The notes under the pieces were generated by a model, which did no database searches, was not told the DNA's origin, and was given only the letters and a program-made list of their open reading frames with translations. Below are positions 13,687-26,900 of a stretch of DNA of 64,000 bases, one piece after another (within the stretch, counting starts at the first letter, position 1; each line of letters begins with the position of its first letter). The DNA is from Prosopocoilus inquinatus (taxonomy: Eukaryota; Arthropoda; Insecta; Coleoptera; Lucanidae): positions 44,274-108,273 of the forward strand of contig JAYKNF010000067.1 in NCBI GenBank assembly GCA_036172665.1, written 5' to 3'. The translations under genes were made by a program, and so were the position numbers.

Positions 13687-16368
13687 GATCCTTACTCATC
13701 TATCATGTTATTTGGCGTTTCGGTGGACTCCAGTAGCTCTGATGTGAGATACGACGTTTTCGGACGCAGCAGAAGCTGGAAATAGTTTTAAACGAAACAA
13801 CACGCATTAGCGTTGTTCCTGTGATGTATCTAATCGATACTTACTCATCTATCATGTTATTTGACGTTTCGATGGACTCCAGTAACTCTAATGTGAGAAA
13901 CGAAATTTTCGGACGCAGCAGAAGCTGGAAATAGTTTTAAACGAAACAACACGCATTAGCGTTGTTCCTGTGATGTATCTAATCGATCCTTACTCATCTA
14001 TCATGTTATTTGACGTTTGGATGGACTCCAGTAAGTCTGATGTGAGATACAAAGTTTTTGGACGCAGCAGGAGCTGGAAATAGTTTTAAACGAAACAACA
14101 CGTATTAGCGTTGTTCCTGTACTGTATCTAATCGATCCTTACTCATCTATCATGTTATTTGGCGTTTCGATGGACTCCAGTAACTCTGATGTGAGATACG
14201 ATGTTTTCGGACGCAGCAGAAGCTGGAAATAGTTTTAAACGAAACAACATGCATTAGCGATGTTCCTGTGATGTATCTAATCGATCCTTACTCATCTATC
14301 ATGTTATTTTACGTTTGGATGGACTCCAGTAACTCTGATGTGAGATACAAAGTTTTTGGACGCAGCAGGAGCTGGAAATAGTTTTAAACGAAACAACACG
14401 TATTAGCGTTGTTCCTGTACTGTATCTAATCGATCCTTACTTATCTAACATGTTATTTGACGTTTGGATGGACTCCAGTAAGTCTGATGTGAGATACAAA
14501 GTTTTTGGACGCAGCAGGAGCTGGAAATAGTTTTAAACGAAACAACACGTATTAGCGTTGTTCCTGTACTGTATCTAATCGATCCTTACTCATCTATCAT
14601 GTTATTTGGCGTTTCGATGGACTCCAGTAACTCTGATGTGAGATACGATGTTTTCGGACGCAGCAGAAGCTGGAAATAGTTTTGAACGGAACAACACGTA
14701 TTAGCGTTGTTCCTGTGATGTATCTAATCGATCCTTACTCTTCTATCATGTTATTTGACGTTTCGATGGACTCCAGTATCTCTGATGTGAGATACGATAT
14801 CTTCGGACGCAGCATAAGCTGGAAATAGTTTTAAACGAAACAACACGCATTAGCGTTGTTCCTGTGATGTATCTGATCAATCCTTACTTATCTAACATGT
14901 TATTTGGCGTTTCGATGGACTCCAGTAACTTTGATGTGAGATACGAAGTTCTCGGACGCAGCTGAAGCTAGAAATAGTTTTAAACGAAACAACAAGTATT
15001 AGCGTTGTTCCTGTGCTGTATCTAATCGATCCTTACTTATCTATCATGTTATTTGACGTTTCGATGCACTCCAGTAACTCTGATGTGAGATACGACGTTT
15101 TCGGACGCAGCAGAAGCTGGAAATAATTTTAAACGAAACAACACGCATTAGCGTTGTTCCTGTGATGTATCTAATCGATCCTTACTCATCTATCATGTTA
15201 TTTGGCGTTTCGATGGACTCCAGTAACTTTGATGTGAGATACGAAGTTCTCGGACGCAGCTGAAGCTAGAAATAGTTTTAAACGAAACAACAAGTATTAG
15301 CGTTGTTCCTGTGCTGTATCTAATCGATCCTTACTTATCTATCATGTTATTTGACGTTTCGATGCACTCCAGTAACTCTGATGTGAGATACGACGTTTTC
15401 GGACGCAGCAGAAGCTGGAAATAATTTTAAACGAAACAACACGCATTAGCGTTGTTCCTGTGATGTATCTAATCGATCCTTACTCATCTATCATGTTATT
15501 TGGCGTTTCGATGGACTCCAGTAACTTTGATGTGAGATACGAAGTTCTCGGACGCAGCTGAAGCTAGAAATAGTTTTAAACGAAACAACACGTATTAGCC
15601 TTGTTCCTGTGCTGTATCTAATCGATCCTTACTTATCTATCATGTTATTTGACGTTTCGATGCACTCCAGTAACTCTGATGTGAGATACGAAGTTTTCGG
15701 ACTCAGCAGAAGCTGGAAATAGTTTTAAACGAAACAACACGTATTAGCGTTGTTCCTGTGATGTATCTAATCGATCCTTACTCATCTATCATGTTATTTG
15801 ACGTTTGGATGGACTCCAGTAACTCTGATGTGAGATACAAAGTTTTTGGACGCAGCAGAAGCTGGAAATAGTTTAGAACGAAAAAACACGTATTAGCGTT
15901 GTTCCTGTGATGTATCTAATCGATCCTTACTTAGCTACTATGTTATTTGACGTTTCGATGGACTCCAGTAACTCTAATGAGAGATACGAAATCTTCGGAC
16001 GCAGCAGCAGCTGGAAATAGTTTTAAACGAAACAACACATATTAGCGTTGTTCCTGTCATGTAACTAATCGATCCTTACTCATCTATCATGTTATTTGAC
16101 GTTTGGACGGACTCCAGTATCTCTGATGAGAGATACAAAGTTCTCGGACGCAGTAGAAGCTGGAAATAGTTTTGAACGAAACAACACGTATTAGCGTTGT
16201 TCCTGTGATGTATCTAAACGATCCTTACTTATCTAACATGTTATTTGACGTTTGGATGGACTCCAGTAAGTCTGATGTGAGATACAAAGTTTTTGGACGC
16301 AGCAGGAGCTGGAAATAGTTTTAAACGAAACAACACGTATTAGCGTTGTTCCTGTACTGTATCTAATC
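13687..16368 (+). repeat. 28-mer family unit 2: 18 monomers
   Basis: Order read: V J A G K A G E C B2 C B2 C I L D F A. Against the inferred 28-mer it lacks the ten monomers D F R A B C A M K E. The join falls at a C monomer (15475), a subtype present on both sides of the missing block, so an in-register exchange between two C monomers explains it. The F monomer (16071) carries GTATCTCTG instead of GTAACTCTG, which creates the best hairpin of the window (see 16117-16136). Confidence 0.85.
16117..16136. other. Perfect 8-bp stem, 4-nt loop inverted repeat
   Basis: Arms GTATCTCT and AGAGATAC flank the loop GATG in the F monomer at 16071. It arises because two variants meet in one monomer: GTATCTCTG (normally with GTGAG) and GATGAGAG (normally with GTAACTC). 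Elsewhere the E-type monomers form a 7-bp stem (GTATCTC, 6-nt loop TGATGT, GAGATAC), while most other monomers keep only a 3-bp core. It could extrude as a cruciform, but function is unknown. Confidence 0.8.
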
Positions 16369-19300
16369 GATCCTTACTCATCTATCATGTTATTTGGCGT
16401 TTCGGTGGACTCCAGTAGCTCTGATGTGAGATACGACGTTTTCGGACGCAGCAGAAGCTGGAAATAGTTTTAAACGAAACAACACGCATTAGCGTTGTTC
16501 CTGTGATGTATCTAATCGATACTTACTCATCTATCATGTTATTTGACGTTTCGATGGACTCCAGTAACTCTAATGTGAGAAACGAAATTTTCGGACGCAG
16601 CAGAAGCTGGAAATAGTTTTAAACGAAACAACACGCATTAGCGTTGTTCCTGTGATGTATCTAATCGATCCTTACTCATCTATCATGTTATTTGACGTTT
16701 GGATGGACTCCAGTAAGTCTGATGTGAGATACAAAGTTTTTGGACGCAGCAGGAGCTGGAAATAGTTTTAAACGAAACAACACGTATTAGCGTTGTTCCT
16801 GTACTGTATCTAATCGATCCTTACTCATCTATCATGTTATTTGGCGTTTCGATGGACTCCAGTAACTCTGATGTGAGATACGATGTTTTCGGACGCAGCA
16901 GAAGCTGGAAATAGTTTTAAACGAAACAACACGCATTAGCGATGTTCCTGTGATGTATCTAATCGATCCTTACTCATCTATCATGTTATTTTACGTTTGG
17001 ATGGACTCCAGTAACTCTGATGTGAGATACAAAGTTTTTGGACGCAGCAGGAGCTGGAAATAGTTTTAAACGAAACAACACGTATTAGCGTTGTTCCTGC
17101 ACTGTATCTAATCGATCCTTACTTATCTAACATGTTATTTGACGTTTGGATGGACTCCAGTAAGTCTGATGTGAGATACAAAGTTTTTGGACGCAGCAGG
17201 AGCTGGAAATAGTTTTAAACGAAACAACACGTATTAGCGTTGTTCCTGTACTGTATCTAATCGATCCTTACTCATCTATCATGTTATTTGGCGTTTCGAT
17301 GGACTCCAGTAACTCTGATGTGAGATACGATGTTTTCGGACGCAGCAGAAGCTGGAAATAGTTTTGAACGAAACAACACGTATTAGCGTTGTTCCTGTGA
17401 TGTATCTAATCGATCCTTACTCTTCTATCATGTTATTTGACGTTTCGATGGACTCCAGTATCTCTGATGTGAGATACGATATCTTCGGACGCAGCATAAG
17501 CTGGAAATAGTTTTAAACGAAACAACACGCATTAGCGTTGTTCCTGTGATGTATCTGATCGATCCTTACTTATCTAACATGTTATTTGGCGTTTCGATGG
17601 ACTCCAGTAACTTTGATGTGAGATACGAAGTTCTCTTACGCAGCTGAAGCTAGAAATAGTTTTAAACGAAACAACAAGTATTAGCGTTGTTCCTGTGCTG
17701 TATCTAATCGATCCTTACTTATCTATCATGTTATTTGACGTTTCGATGCACTCCAGTAACTCTGATGTGAGATACGACGTTTTCGGACGCAGCAGAAGCT
17801 GGAAATAATTTTAAACGAAACAACACGCATTAGCGTTGTTCCTGTGATGTATCTAATCGATCCTTACTCATCTATCATGTTATTTGGCGTTTCGATGGAC
17901 TCCAGTAACTTTGATGTGAGATACGAAGTTCTCGGACGCAGCTGAAGCTAGAAATAGTTTTAAACGAAACAACAAGTATTAGCGTTGTTCCTGTGCTGTA
18001 TCTAATCGATCCTTACTTATCTATCATGTTATTTGACGTTTCGATGCACTCCGGTAACTCTGATGTGAGATACGACGTTTTCGGACGCAGCAGAAGCTGG
18101 AAATAGTTTTGAACGAAACAACACGTATTAGCGTTGTTCCTGTGATGTATCTAATCGATCCTTACTTAGCTACTATGTTATTTGACGTTTCGATGGACTC
18201 CAGTACCTATAATGTGAGATACGAAATTTTCGGACGCAGCAGCAGCTGGAAATAGTTTTAAACGAAACAACACATATTAGCGTTGTTCCTGTGATGTAAC
18301 TAATCGATCCTTACTCATCTATCATGTTATTTGACGTTTGGACGGACTCCAGTAACTCTGATGAGAGATACAAAGTTCTCGGACGCAGCAGAAGCTGGAA
18401 ATAGTTTTAAACGAAACAACACACATTGGCGTTGTTCCTGTGATGTATCTAATCGATCCTTACTCATCTAACATGTTATTTGGCGTTTCGATGGACTCCA
18501 GTAACTTTGATGTGAGATACGAAGTTCTCGGACGCAGCTGAAGCAGGAAATAGTTTTGAACGAAACAACACGTATTAGCGTTGTTCCTGTGATGTATCTA
18601 AACGATCCTTATTTATCTAACATGTTATTTGAAGTTTGGATGGACTCCAGTAAGTCTGATGTGAGATACAAAGTTTTTGGACGCAGCAGGAGCTGGAAAT
18701 AGTTTTAAACGAAACAACACGTATTAGCGTTGTTCCTGTGCTGTATCTAATCGATCCTTACTCATCTATCATGTTATTTGGCGTTTCGATGGACTCCAGT
18801 AGCTCTGATGTGAGATACGACGTTTTCGGACGCAGCAGAAGCTGGAAATAGTTTTAAACGAAACAACACGCATTAGCGTTGTTCCTGTGATGTATCTAAT
18901 CGATCCTTACTCATCTAACATGTTATTTGGCGTTTCGATGGACTCCAGTAACTTTGATGTGAGATACGAAGTTCTCGGACGCAGCTGAAGCTGGAAATAG
19001 TTTTAAATGAAACAACACGTATTAGCGTTGTTCCTGTACTGTATCTAATCGATCCTTACTCATCTATCATGTTATTTGACGTTTGGATGGACTCCAGTAA
19101 GTCTGATGTGAGATACAAAGTTTTTGGACGCAGCAGGAGCTGGAAATAGTTTTAAACGAAACAACACGTATTAGCGTTGTTCCTGTACTGTATCTAATCG
19201 ATCCTTACTTATCTAACATGTTATTTGACGTTTCGATGGACTCAAGTAACTCTGATGTGAGATACGACGTTTTCGGACGCAGCAGAAGCTGGAAATAGTT

Positions 19301-19497
19301 TTAAACGAAACAACACGCATTAGCGATGTTCCTGTGATGTATCTAATCGATCCTTACTCATCTATCATGTTATTTTACGTTTGGATGGACTCCAGTATCT
19401 CTGATGTGAGATACAAAGTTTTTGGACGCAGCAGGAGCTGGAAATAGTTTTAAACGAAACAACACGTATTAGCGTTGTTCCTGTACTGTATCTAATC
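16369..19497 (+). repeat. 28-mer family unit 3: 21 monomers
   Basis: Order read: V J A G K A G E C B2 C B2 D F R A B C A M K'. It lacks the last seven positions of the inferred 28-mer (E C I L D F A). The final monomer (19349) is a hybrid: it opens like K (ATTTTACGTTTGG), has GTATCTCTG in its middle like E, and ends like an A monomer leading into V (GGAGCTGG, then CCTGTACTG). The unit also holds the C variant CTCTTACGCAG (about 17633) and the B2 variant CTCCGGTAAC (about 18049). Confidence 0.83.
18040..18054 (+). other. CENP-B-box-like motif, best match in the array
   Basis: The sequence TTCGATGCACTCCGG matches 8 of the 9 fixed bases of the mammalian CENP-B box core (TTCG-4N-A-2N-CGGG); the mismatch is C at 18052. 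The many monomers with TTTCGATGGACTCCAG match 7 of 9; those with TTTGGATGG match fewer. CENP-B boxes are known from mammalian centromeric satellites, but similar motifs occur by chance in many satellites. No binding is shown. Confidence 0.3.
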
Positions 19498-22400
19498 GAT
19501 CCTTACTCATCTATCATGTTATTTGGCGTTTCGGTGGACTCCAGTAGCTCTGATGTGAGATACGACGTTTTCGGACGCAGCAGAAGCTGGAAATAGTTTT
19601 AAACGAAACAACACGCATTAGCGTTGTTCCTGTGATGTATCTAATCGATACTTACTCATCTATCATGTTATTTGACGTTTCGATGGACTCCAGTAACTCT
19701 AATGTGAGAAACGAAATTTTCGGACGCAGCAGAAGCTGGAAATAGTTTTAAACGAAACAACACGCATTAGCGTTGTTCCTGTGATGTATCTAATCGATCC
19801 TTACTCATCTATCATGTTATTTGACGTTTGGATGGACTCCAGTAAGTCTGATGTGAGATACAAAGTTTTTGGACGCAGCAGGAGCTGGAAATAGTTTTAA
19901 ACGAAACAACACGTATTAGCGTTGTTCCTGTACTGTATCTAATCGATCCTTACTCATCTATCATGTTATTTGGCGTTTCGATGGACTCCAGTAACTCTGA
20001 TGTGAGATACGATGTTTTCGGACGCAGCAGAAGCTGGAAATAGTTTTAAACGAAACAACACGCATTAGCGATGTTCCTGTGATGTATCTAATCGATCCTT
20101 ACTCATCTATCATGTTATTTTACGTTTGGATGGACTCCAGTAACTCTGATGTGAGATACAAAGTTTTTGGACGCAGCAGGAGCTGGAAATAGTTTTAAAC
20201 GAAACAACACGTATTAGCGTTGTTCCTGTACTGTATCTAATCGATCCTTACTTATCTAACATGTTATTTGACGTTTGGATGGACTCCAGTAAGTCTGATG
20301 TGAGATACAAAGTTTTTGGACGCAGCAGGAGCTGGAAATAGTTTTAAACGAAACAACACGTATTAGCGTTGTTCCTGTACTGTATCTAATCGATCCTTAC
20401 TCATCTATCATGTTATTTGGCGTTTCGATGGACTCCAGTAACTCTGATGTGAGATACGATGTTTTCGGACGCAGCAGAAGCTGGAAATAGTTTTGAACGA
20501 AACAACACGTATTAGCGTTGTTCCTGTGATGTATCTAATCGATCCTTACTCTTCTATCATGTTATTTGACGTTTCGATGGACTCCAGTATCTCTGATGTG
20601 AGATACGATATCTTCGGACGCAGCATAAGCTGGAAATAGTTTTAAACGAAACAACACGCATTAGCGTTGTTCCTGTGATGTATCTGATCAATCCTTACTT
20701 ATCTAACATGTTATTTGGCGTTTCGATGGACTCCAGTAACTTTGATGTGAGATACGAAGTTCTCGGACGCAGCTGAAGCTAGAAATAGTTTTAAACGAAA
20801 CAACAAGTATTAGCGTTGTTCCTGTGCTGTATCTAATCGATCCTTACTTATCTATCATGTTATTTGACGTTTCGATGCACTCCAGTAACTCTGATGTGAG
20901 ATACGACGTTTTCGGACGCAGCAGAAGCTGGAAATAATTTTAAACGAAACAACACGCATTAGCGTTGTTCCTGTGATGTATCTAATCGATCCTTACTCAT
21001 CTATCATGTTATTTGGCGTTTCGATGGACTCCAGTAACTTTGATGTGAGATACGAAGTTCTCGGACGCAGCTGAAGCTAGAAATAGTTTTAAACGAAACA
21101 ACAAGTATTAGCGTTGTTCCTGTGCTGTATCTAATCGATCCTTACTTATCTATCATGTTATTTGACGTTTCGATGCACTCCAGTAACTCTGATGTGAGAT
21201 ACGACGTTTTCGGACGCAGCAGGAGCTGGAAATAGTTTTAAACGAAACAACAAGTATTAGCGTTGTTCCTGTGCTGTATCTAATCGATCCTTACTTATCT
21301 ATCATGTTATTTGACGTTTCGATGCACTCCAGTAACTCTGATGTGAGATACGACGTTTTCGGACGCAGCAGAAGCTGGAAATAATTTTAAACGAAACAAC
21401 ACGCATTAGCGTTGTTCCTGTGATGTATCTAATCGATCCTTACTCATCTATCATGTTATTTGGCGTTTCGATGGACTCCAGTAACTTTGATGTGAGATAC
21501 GAAGTTCTCGGACGCAGCTGAAGCTAGAAATAGTTTTAAACGAAACAACAAGTATTAGCGTTGTTCCTGTGCTGTATCTAATCGATCCTTACTTATCTAT
21601 CATGTTATTTGACGTTTCGATGCACTCCAGTAACTCTGATGTGAGATACGACGTTTTCGGACGCAGCAGAAGCTGGAAATAGTTTTGAACGAAACAACAC
21701 GTATTAGCGTTGTTCCTGTGATGTATCTAATCGATCCTTACTTAGCTACTATGTTATTTGAGGTTTCGATGGACTCCAGTACCTATAATGTGAGATACGA
21801 AATTTTCGGACGCAGCAGCAGCTGGAAATAGTTTTAAACGAAACAACACATATTAGCGTTGTTCCTGTGATGTAACTAATCGATCCTTACTCATCTATCA
21901 TGTTATTTGACGTTTGGACGGACTCCAGTAACTCTGATGAGAGATACAAAGTTCTCGGACGCAGCAGAAGCTGGAAATAGTTTTAAACGAAACAACACGC
22001 ATTGGCGTTGTTCCTGTGATGTATCTAATCGATCCTTACTCATCTAACATGTTATTTGGCGTTTCGATGGACTCCAGTAACTTTGATGTGAGATACGAAG
22101 TTCTCGGACGCAGCTGAAGCAGGAAATAGTTTTGAACGAAACAACACGTATTAGCGTTGTTCCTGTGATGTATCTAAACGATCCTTATTTATCTAACATG
22201 TTATTTGAAGTTTGGATGGACTCCAGTAAGTCTGATGTGAGATACAAAGTTTTTGGACGCAGCAGGAGCTGGAAATAGTTTTAAACGAAACAACACGTAT
22301 TAGCGTTGTTCCTGTGCTGTATCTAATCGATCCTTACTCATCTATCATGTTATTTGGCGTTTCGATGGACTCCAGTAGCTCTGATGTGAGATACGACGTT

Positions 22401-23967
22401 TTCGGACGCAGCAGAAGCTGGAAATAGTTTTAAACGAAACAACACGCATTAGCGTTGTTCCTGTGATGTATCTAATCGATCCTTACTCATCTAACATGTT
22501 ATTTGGCGTTTCGATGGACTCCAGTAACTTTGATGTGAGATACGAAGTTCTCGGACGCAGCTGAAGCTGGAAATAGTTTTAAATGAAACAACACGTATTA
22601 GCGTTGTTCCTGTACTGTATCTAATCGATCCTTACTCATCTATCATGTTATTTGACGTTTGGATGGACTCCAGTAAGTCTGATGTGAGATACAAAGTTTT
22701 TGGACGCAGCAGGAGCTGGAAATAGTTTTAAACGAAACAACACGTATTAGCGTTGTTCCTGTACTGTATCTAATCGATCCTTACTTATCTAACATGTTAT
22801 TTGACGTTTCGATGGACTCAAGTAACTCTGATGTGAGATACGACGTTTTCGGACGCAGCAGAAGCTGGAAATAGTTTTAAACGAAACAACACGCATTAGC
22901 GATGTTCCTGTGATGTATCTAATCGATCCTTACTCATCTATCATGTTATTTTACGTTTGGATGGACTCCAGTAACTCTGATGTGAGATACAAAGTTTTTG
23001 GACGCAGCAGGAGGTGGAAATAGTTTTAAACGAAACAACACGTATTAACGTTGTTCCTGTGATGTATCTAATCGATCCTTACTCATCTATCATGTTATTT
23101 GACGTTTGGATGTACTCCAGTATCTCTGATGTGAGATACGAAATCTTCGGACGCAGCATAAGCTGGAAATAGTTTTAAACGAAACAACACGCATTAGCGT
23201 TGTTCCTGTGATGTATCTAATCGATCCTTACTCATCTATCATGTTATTTGGCGTTTCGATGGACTCCAGTAACTTTGATGTGAGATACGAAGTTCTCGGA
23301 CGCAGCTGAAGCTAGAAATAGTTTTAAACGAAACAACACGTATTAGCCTTGTTCCTGTGCTGTATCTAATCGATCCTTACTTATCTATCATGTTATTTGA
23401 CGTTTCGATGCACTCCAGTAACTCTGATGTGAGATACGAAGTTTTCGGACTCAGCAGAAGCTGGAAATAGTTTTAAACGAAACAACACGTATTAGCGTTG
23501 TTCCTGTGATGTATCTAATCGATCCTTACTCATCTATCATGTTATTTGACGTTTGGATGGACTCCAGTAACTCTGATGTGAGACACAAAGTTTTTGGACG
23601 CAGCAGAAGCTGGAAATAGTTTAGAACGAAAAAACACGTATTAGCGTTGTTCCTGTGATGTATCTAATCGATCCTTACTTAGCTACTATGTTATTTGACG
23701 TTTCGATGGACTCCAGTAACTCTAATGTGAGATACGAAATTTTCGGACGCAGCAGCAGCTGGAAATAGTTTTAAACGAAACAACACATATTAGCGTTGTT
23801 CCTGTCATGTAACTAATCGATCCTTACTCATCTATCATGTTATTTGACGTTTGGATGGACTCCAGTAAGTCTGATGTGAGATACAAAGTTTTTGGACGCA
23901 GCAGGAGCTGGAAATAGTTTTAAACGAAACAACACGTATTAGCGTTGTTCCTGTACTGTATCTAATC
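19498..23967 (+). repeat. 28-mer family unit 4: 30 monomers, nearest to complete
   Basis: Order read: V J A G K A G E C B2 C B2 | B2 C B2 D F R A B C A M K E C I L D (F/A hybrid). Relative to the inferred 28-mer it has three extra monomers in the C/B2 alternation (about 21137-21583) and one fewer at the end, where F and A are merged into one monomer at 23819. It contains 27 of the 28 positions in order plus the merged one, so it is the best single guide to the ancestral unit. R markers at 18540, 22116 and 25692 are spaced exactly 3576 bp (24 monomers), linking units 3, 4 and 5. Confidence 0.85.
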
Positions 23968-26900
23968 GATCCTTACTCATCTATCATGTTATTTGGCGTT
24001 TCGGTGGACTCCAGTAGCTCTGATGTGAGATACGACGTTTTCGGACGCAGCAGAAGCTGGAAATAGTTTTAAACGAAACAACACGCATTAGCGTTGTTCC
24101 TGTGATGTATCTAATCGATACTTACTCATCTATCATGTTATTTGACGTTTCGATGGACTCCAGTAACTCTAATGTGAGAAACGAAATTTTCGGACGCAGC
24201 AGAAGCTGGAAATAGTTTTAAACGAAACAACACGCATTAGCGTTGTTCCTGTGATGTATCTAATCGATCCTTACTCATCTATCATGTTATTTGACGTTTG
24301 GATGGACTCCAGTAAGTCTGATGTGAGATACAAAGTTTTTGGACGCAGCAGGAGCTGGAAATAGTTTTAAACGAAACAACACGTATTAGCGTTGTTCCTG
24401 TACTGTATCTAATCGATCCTTACTCATCTATCATGTTATTTGGCGTTTCGATGGACTCCAGTAACTCTGATGTGAGATACGATGTTTTCGGACGCAGCAG
24501 AAGCTGGAAATAGTTTTAAACGAAACAACACGCATTAGCGATGTTCCTGTGATGTATCTAATCGATCCTTACTCATCTATCATCTTATTTTACGTTTGGA
24601 TGGACTCCAGTAACTCTGATGTGAGATACAAAGTTTTTGGACGCAGCAGGAGCTGGAAATAGTTTTAAACGAAACAACACGTATTAGCGTTGTTCCTGTA
24701 CTGTATCTAATCGATCCTTACTTATCTAACATGTTATTTGGCGTTTCGATGGACTCCAGTAACTTTGATGTGAGATACGAAGTTCTCGGACGCAGCTGAA
24801 GCTAGAAATAGTTTTAAACGAAACAACAAGTATTAGCGTTGTTCCTGTGCTGTATCTAATCGATCCTTACTTATCTATCATGTTATTTGACGTTTCGATG
24901 CACTCCAGTAACTCTGATGTGAGATACGACGTTTTCGGACGCAGCAGAAGCTGGAAAAAGTTTTAAACGAAACAACACGCATTAGCGTTGTTCCTGTGAT
25001 GTATCTAATCGATCCTTACTCATCTATCATGTTATTTGGCGTTTCGATGGACTCCAGTAACTTTGATGTGAGATACGAAGTTCTCGGACGCAGCTGAAGC
25101 TAGAAATAGTTTTAAACGAAACAACAAGTATTAGCGTTGTTCCTGTGCTGTATCTAATCGATCCTTACTTATCTATCATGTTATTTGACGTTTCGATGCA
25201 CTCCAGTAACTCTGATGTGAGATACGACGTTTTCGGACGCAGCAGAAGCTGGAAATAGTTTTGAACGAAACAACACGTACTAGCGTTGTTCCTGTGATGT
25301 ATCTAATCGATCCTTACTTAGCTACTATGTTATTTGACGTTTCGATGGACTCCAGTACCTATAATGTGAGATACGAAATTTTCGGACGCAGCAGCAGCTG
25401 GAAATAGTTTTAAACGAAACAACACATATTAGCGTTGTTCCTGTGATGTAACTAATCGATCCTTACTCATCTATCATGTTATTTGACGTTTGGACGGACT
25501 CCAGTAACTGTGATGAGAGATACAAAGTTCTCGGACGCAGCAGAAGCTGGAAATAGTTTTAAACGAAACAACACGCATTGGCGTTGTTCCTGTGATGTAT
25601 CTAATCGATCCTTACTCATCTAACATGTTATTTGGCGTTTCGATGGACTCCAGTAACTTTGATGTGAGATACGAAGTTCTCGGACGCAGCTGAAGCAGGA
25701 AATAGTTTTGAACGAAACAACACGTATTAGCGTTGTTCCTGTGATGTATCTAAACGATCCTTATTTATCTAACATGTTATTTGAAGTTTGGATGGACTCC
25801 AGTAAGTCTGATGTGAGATACAAAGTTTTTGGACGCAGCAGGAGCTGGAAATAGTTTTAAACGAAACAACACGTATTAGCGTTGTTCCTGTGCTGTATCT
25901 AATCGATCCTTACTCATCTATCATGTTATTTGGCGTTTCGATGGACTCCAGTAGCTCTGATGTGAGATACGACGTTTTCGGACGCAGCAGAAGCTGGAAA
26001 TAGTTTTAAACGAAACAACACGCATTAGCGTTGTTCCTGTGATGTATCTAATCGATCCTTACTCATCTAACATGTTATTTGGCGTTTCGATGGACTCCAG
26101 TAACTTTGATGTGAGATACGATGTTCTCGGACGCAGCTGAAGCTGGAAATAGTTTTAAATGAAACAACACGTATTAGCGTTGTTCCTGTACTGTATCTAA
26201 TCGATCCTTACTCATCTATCATGTTATTTGACGTTTGGATGGACTCCAGTAAGTCTGATGTGAGATACAAAGTTTTTGGACGCAGCAGGAGCTGGAAATA
26301 GTTTTAAACGAAACAACACGTATTAGCGTTGTTCCTGTACTGTATCTAATCGATCCTTACTTATCTAACATGTTATTTGACGTTTCGATGGACTCAAGTA
26401 ACTCTGATGTGAGATACGACGTTTTCGGACGCAGCAGAAGCTGGAAATAGTTTTAAACGAAACAACACGCATTAGCGATGTTCCTGTGATGTATCTAATC
26501 GATCCTTACTCATCTATCATGTTATTTTACGTTTGTATGGACTCCAGTAACTCTGATGTGAGATACAAAGTTTTTGGACGCAGCAGGAGGTGGAAATAGT
26601 TTTAAACGAAACAACACGTATTAACGTTGTTCCTGTGATGTATCTAATCGATCCTTACTCATCTATCATGTTATTTGACGTTTGGATGTACTCCAGTATC
26701 TCTGATGTGAGATACGAAATCTTCGGACGCAGCATAAGCTGGAAATAGTTTTAAACGAAACAACACGCATTAGCGTTGTTCCTGTGATGTATCTAATCGA
26801 TCCTTACTCATCTATCATGTTATTTGGCGTTTCGATGGACTCCAGTAACTTTGATGTGAGATACGAAGTTCTCGGACGCAGCTGAAGCAGGAAATAGTTT

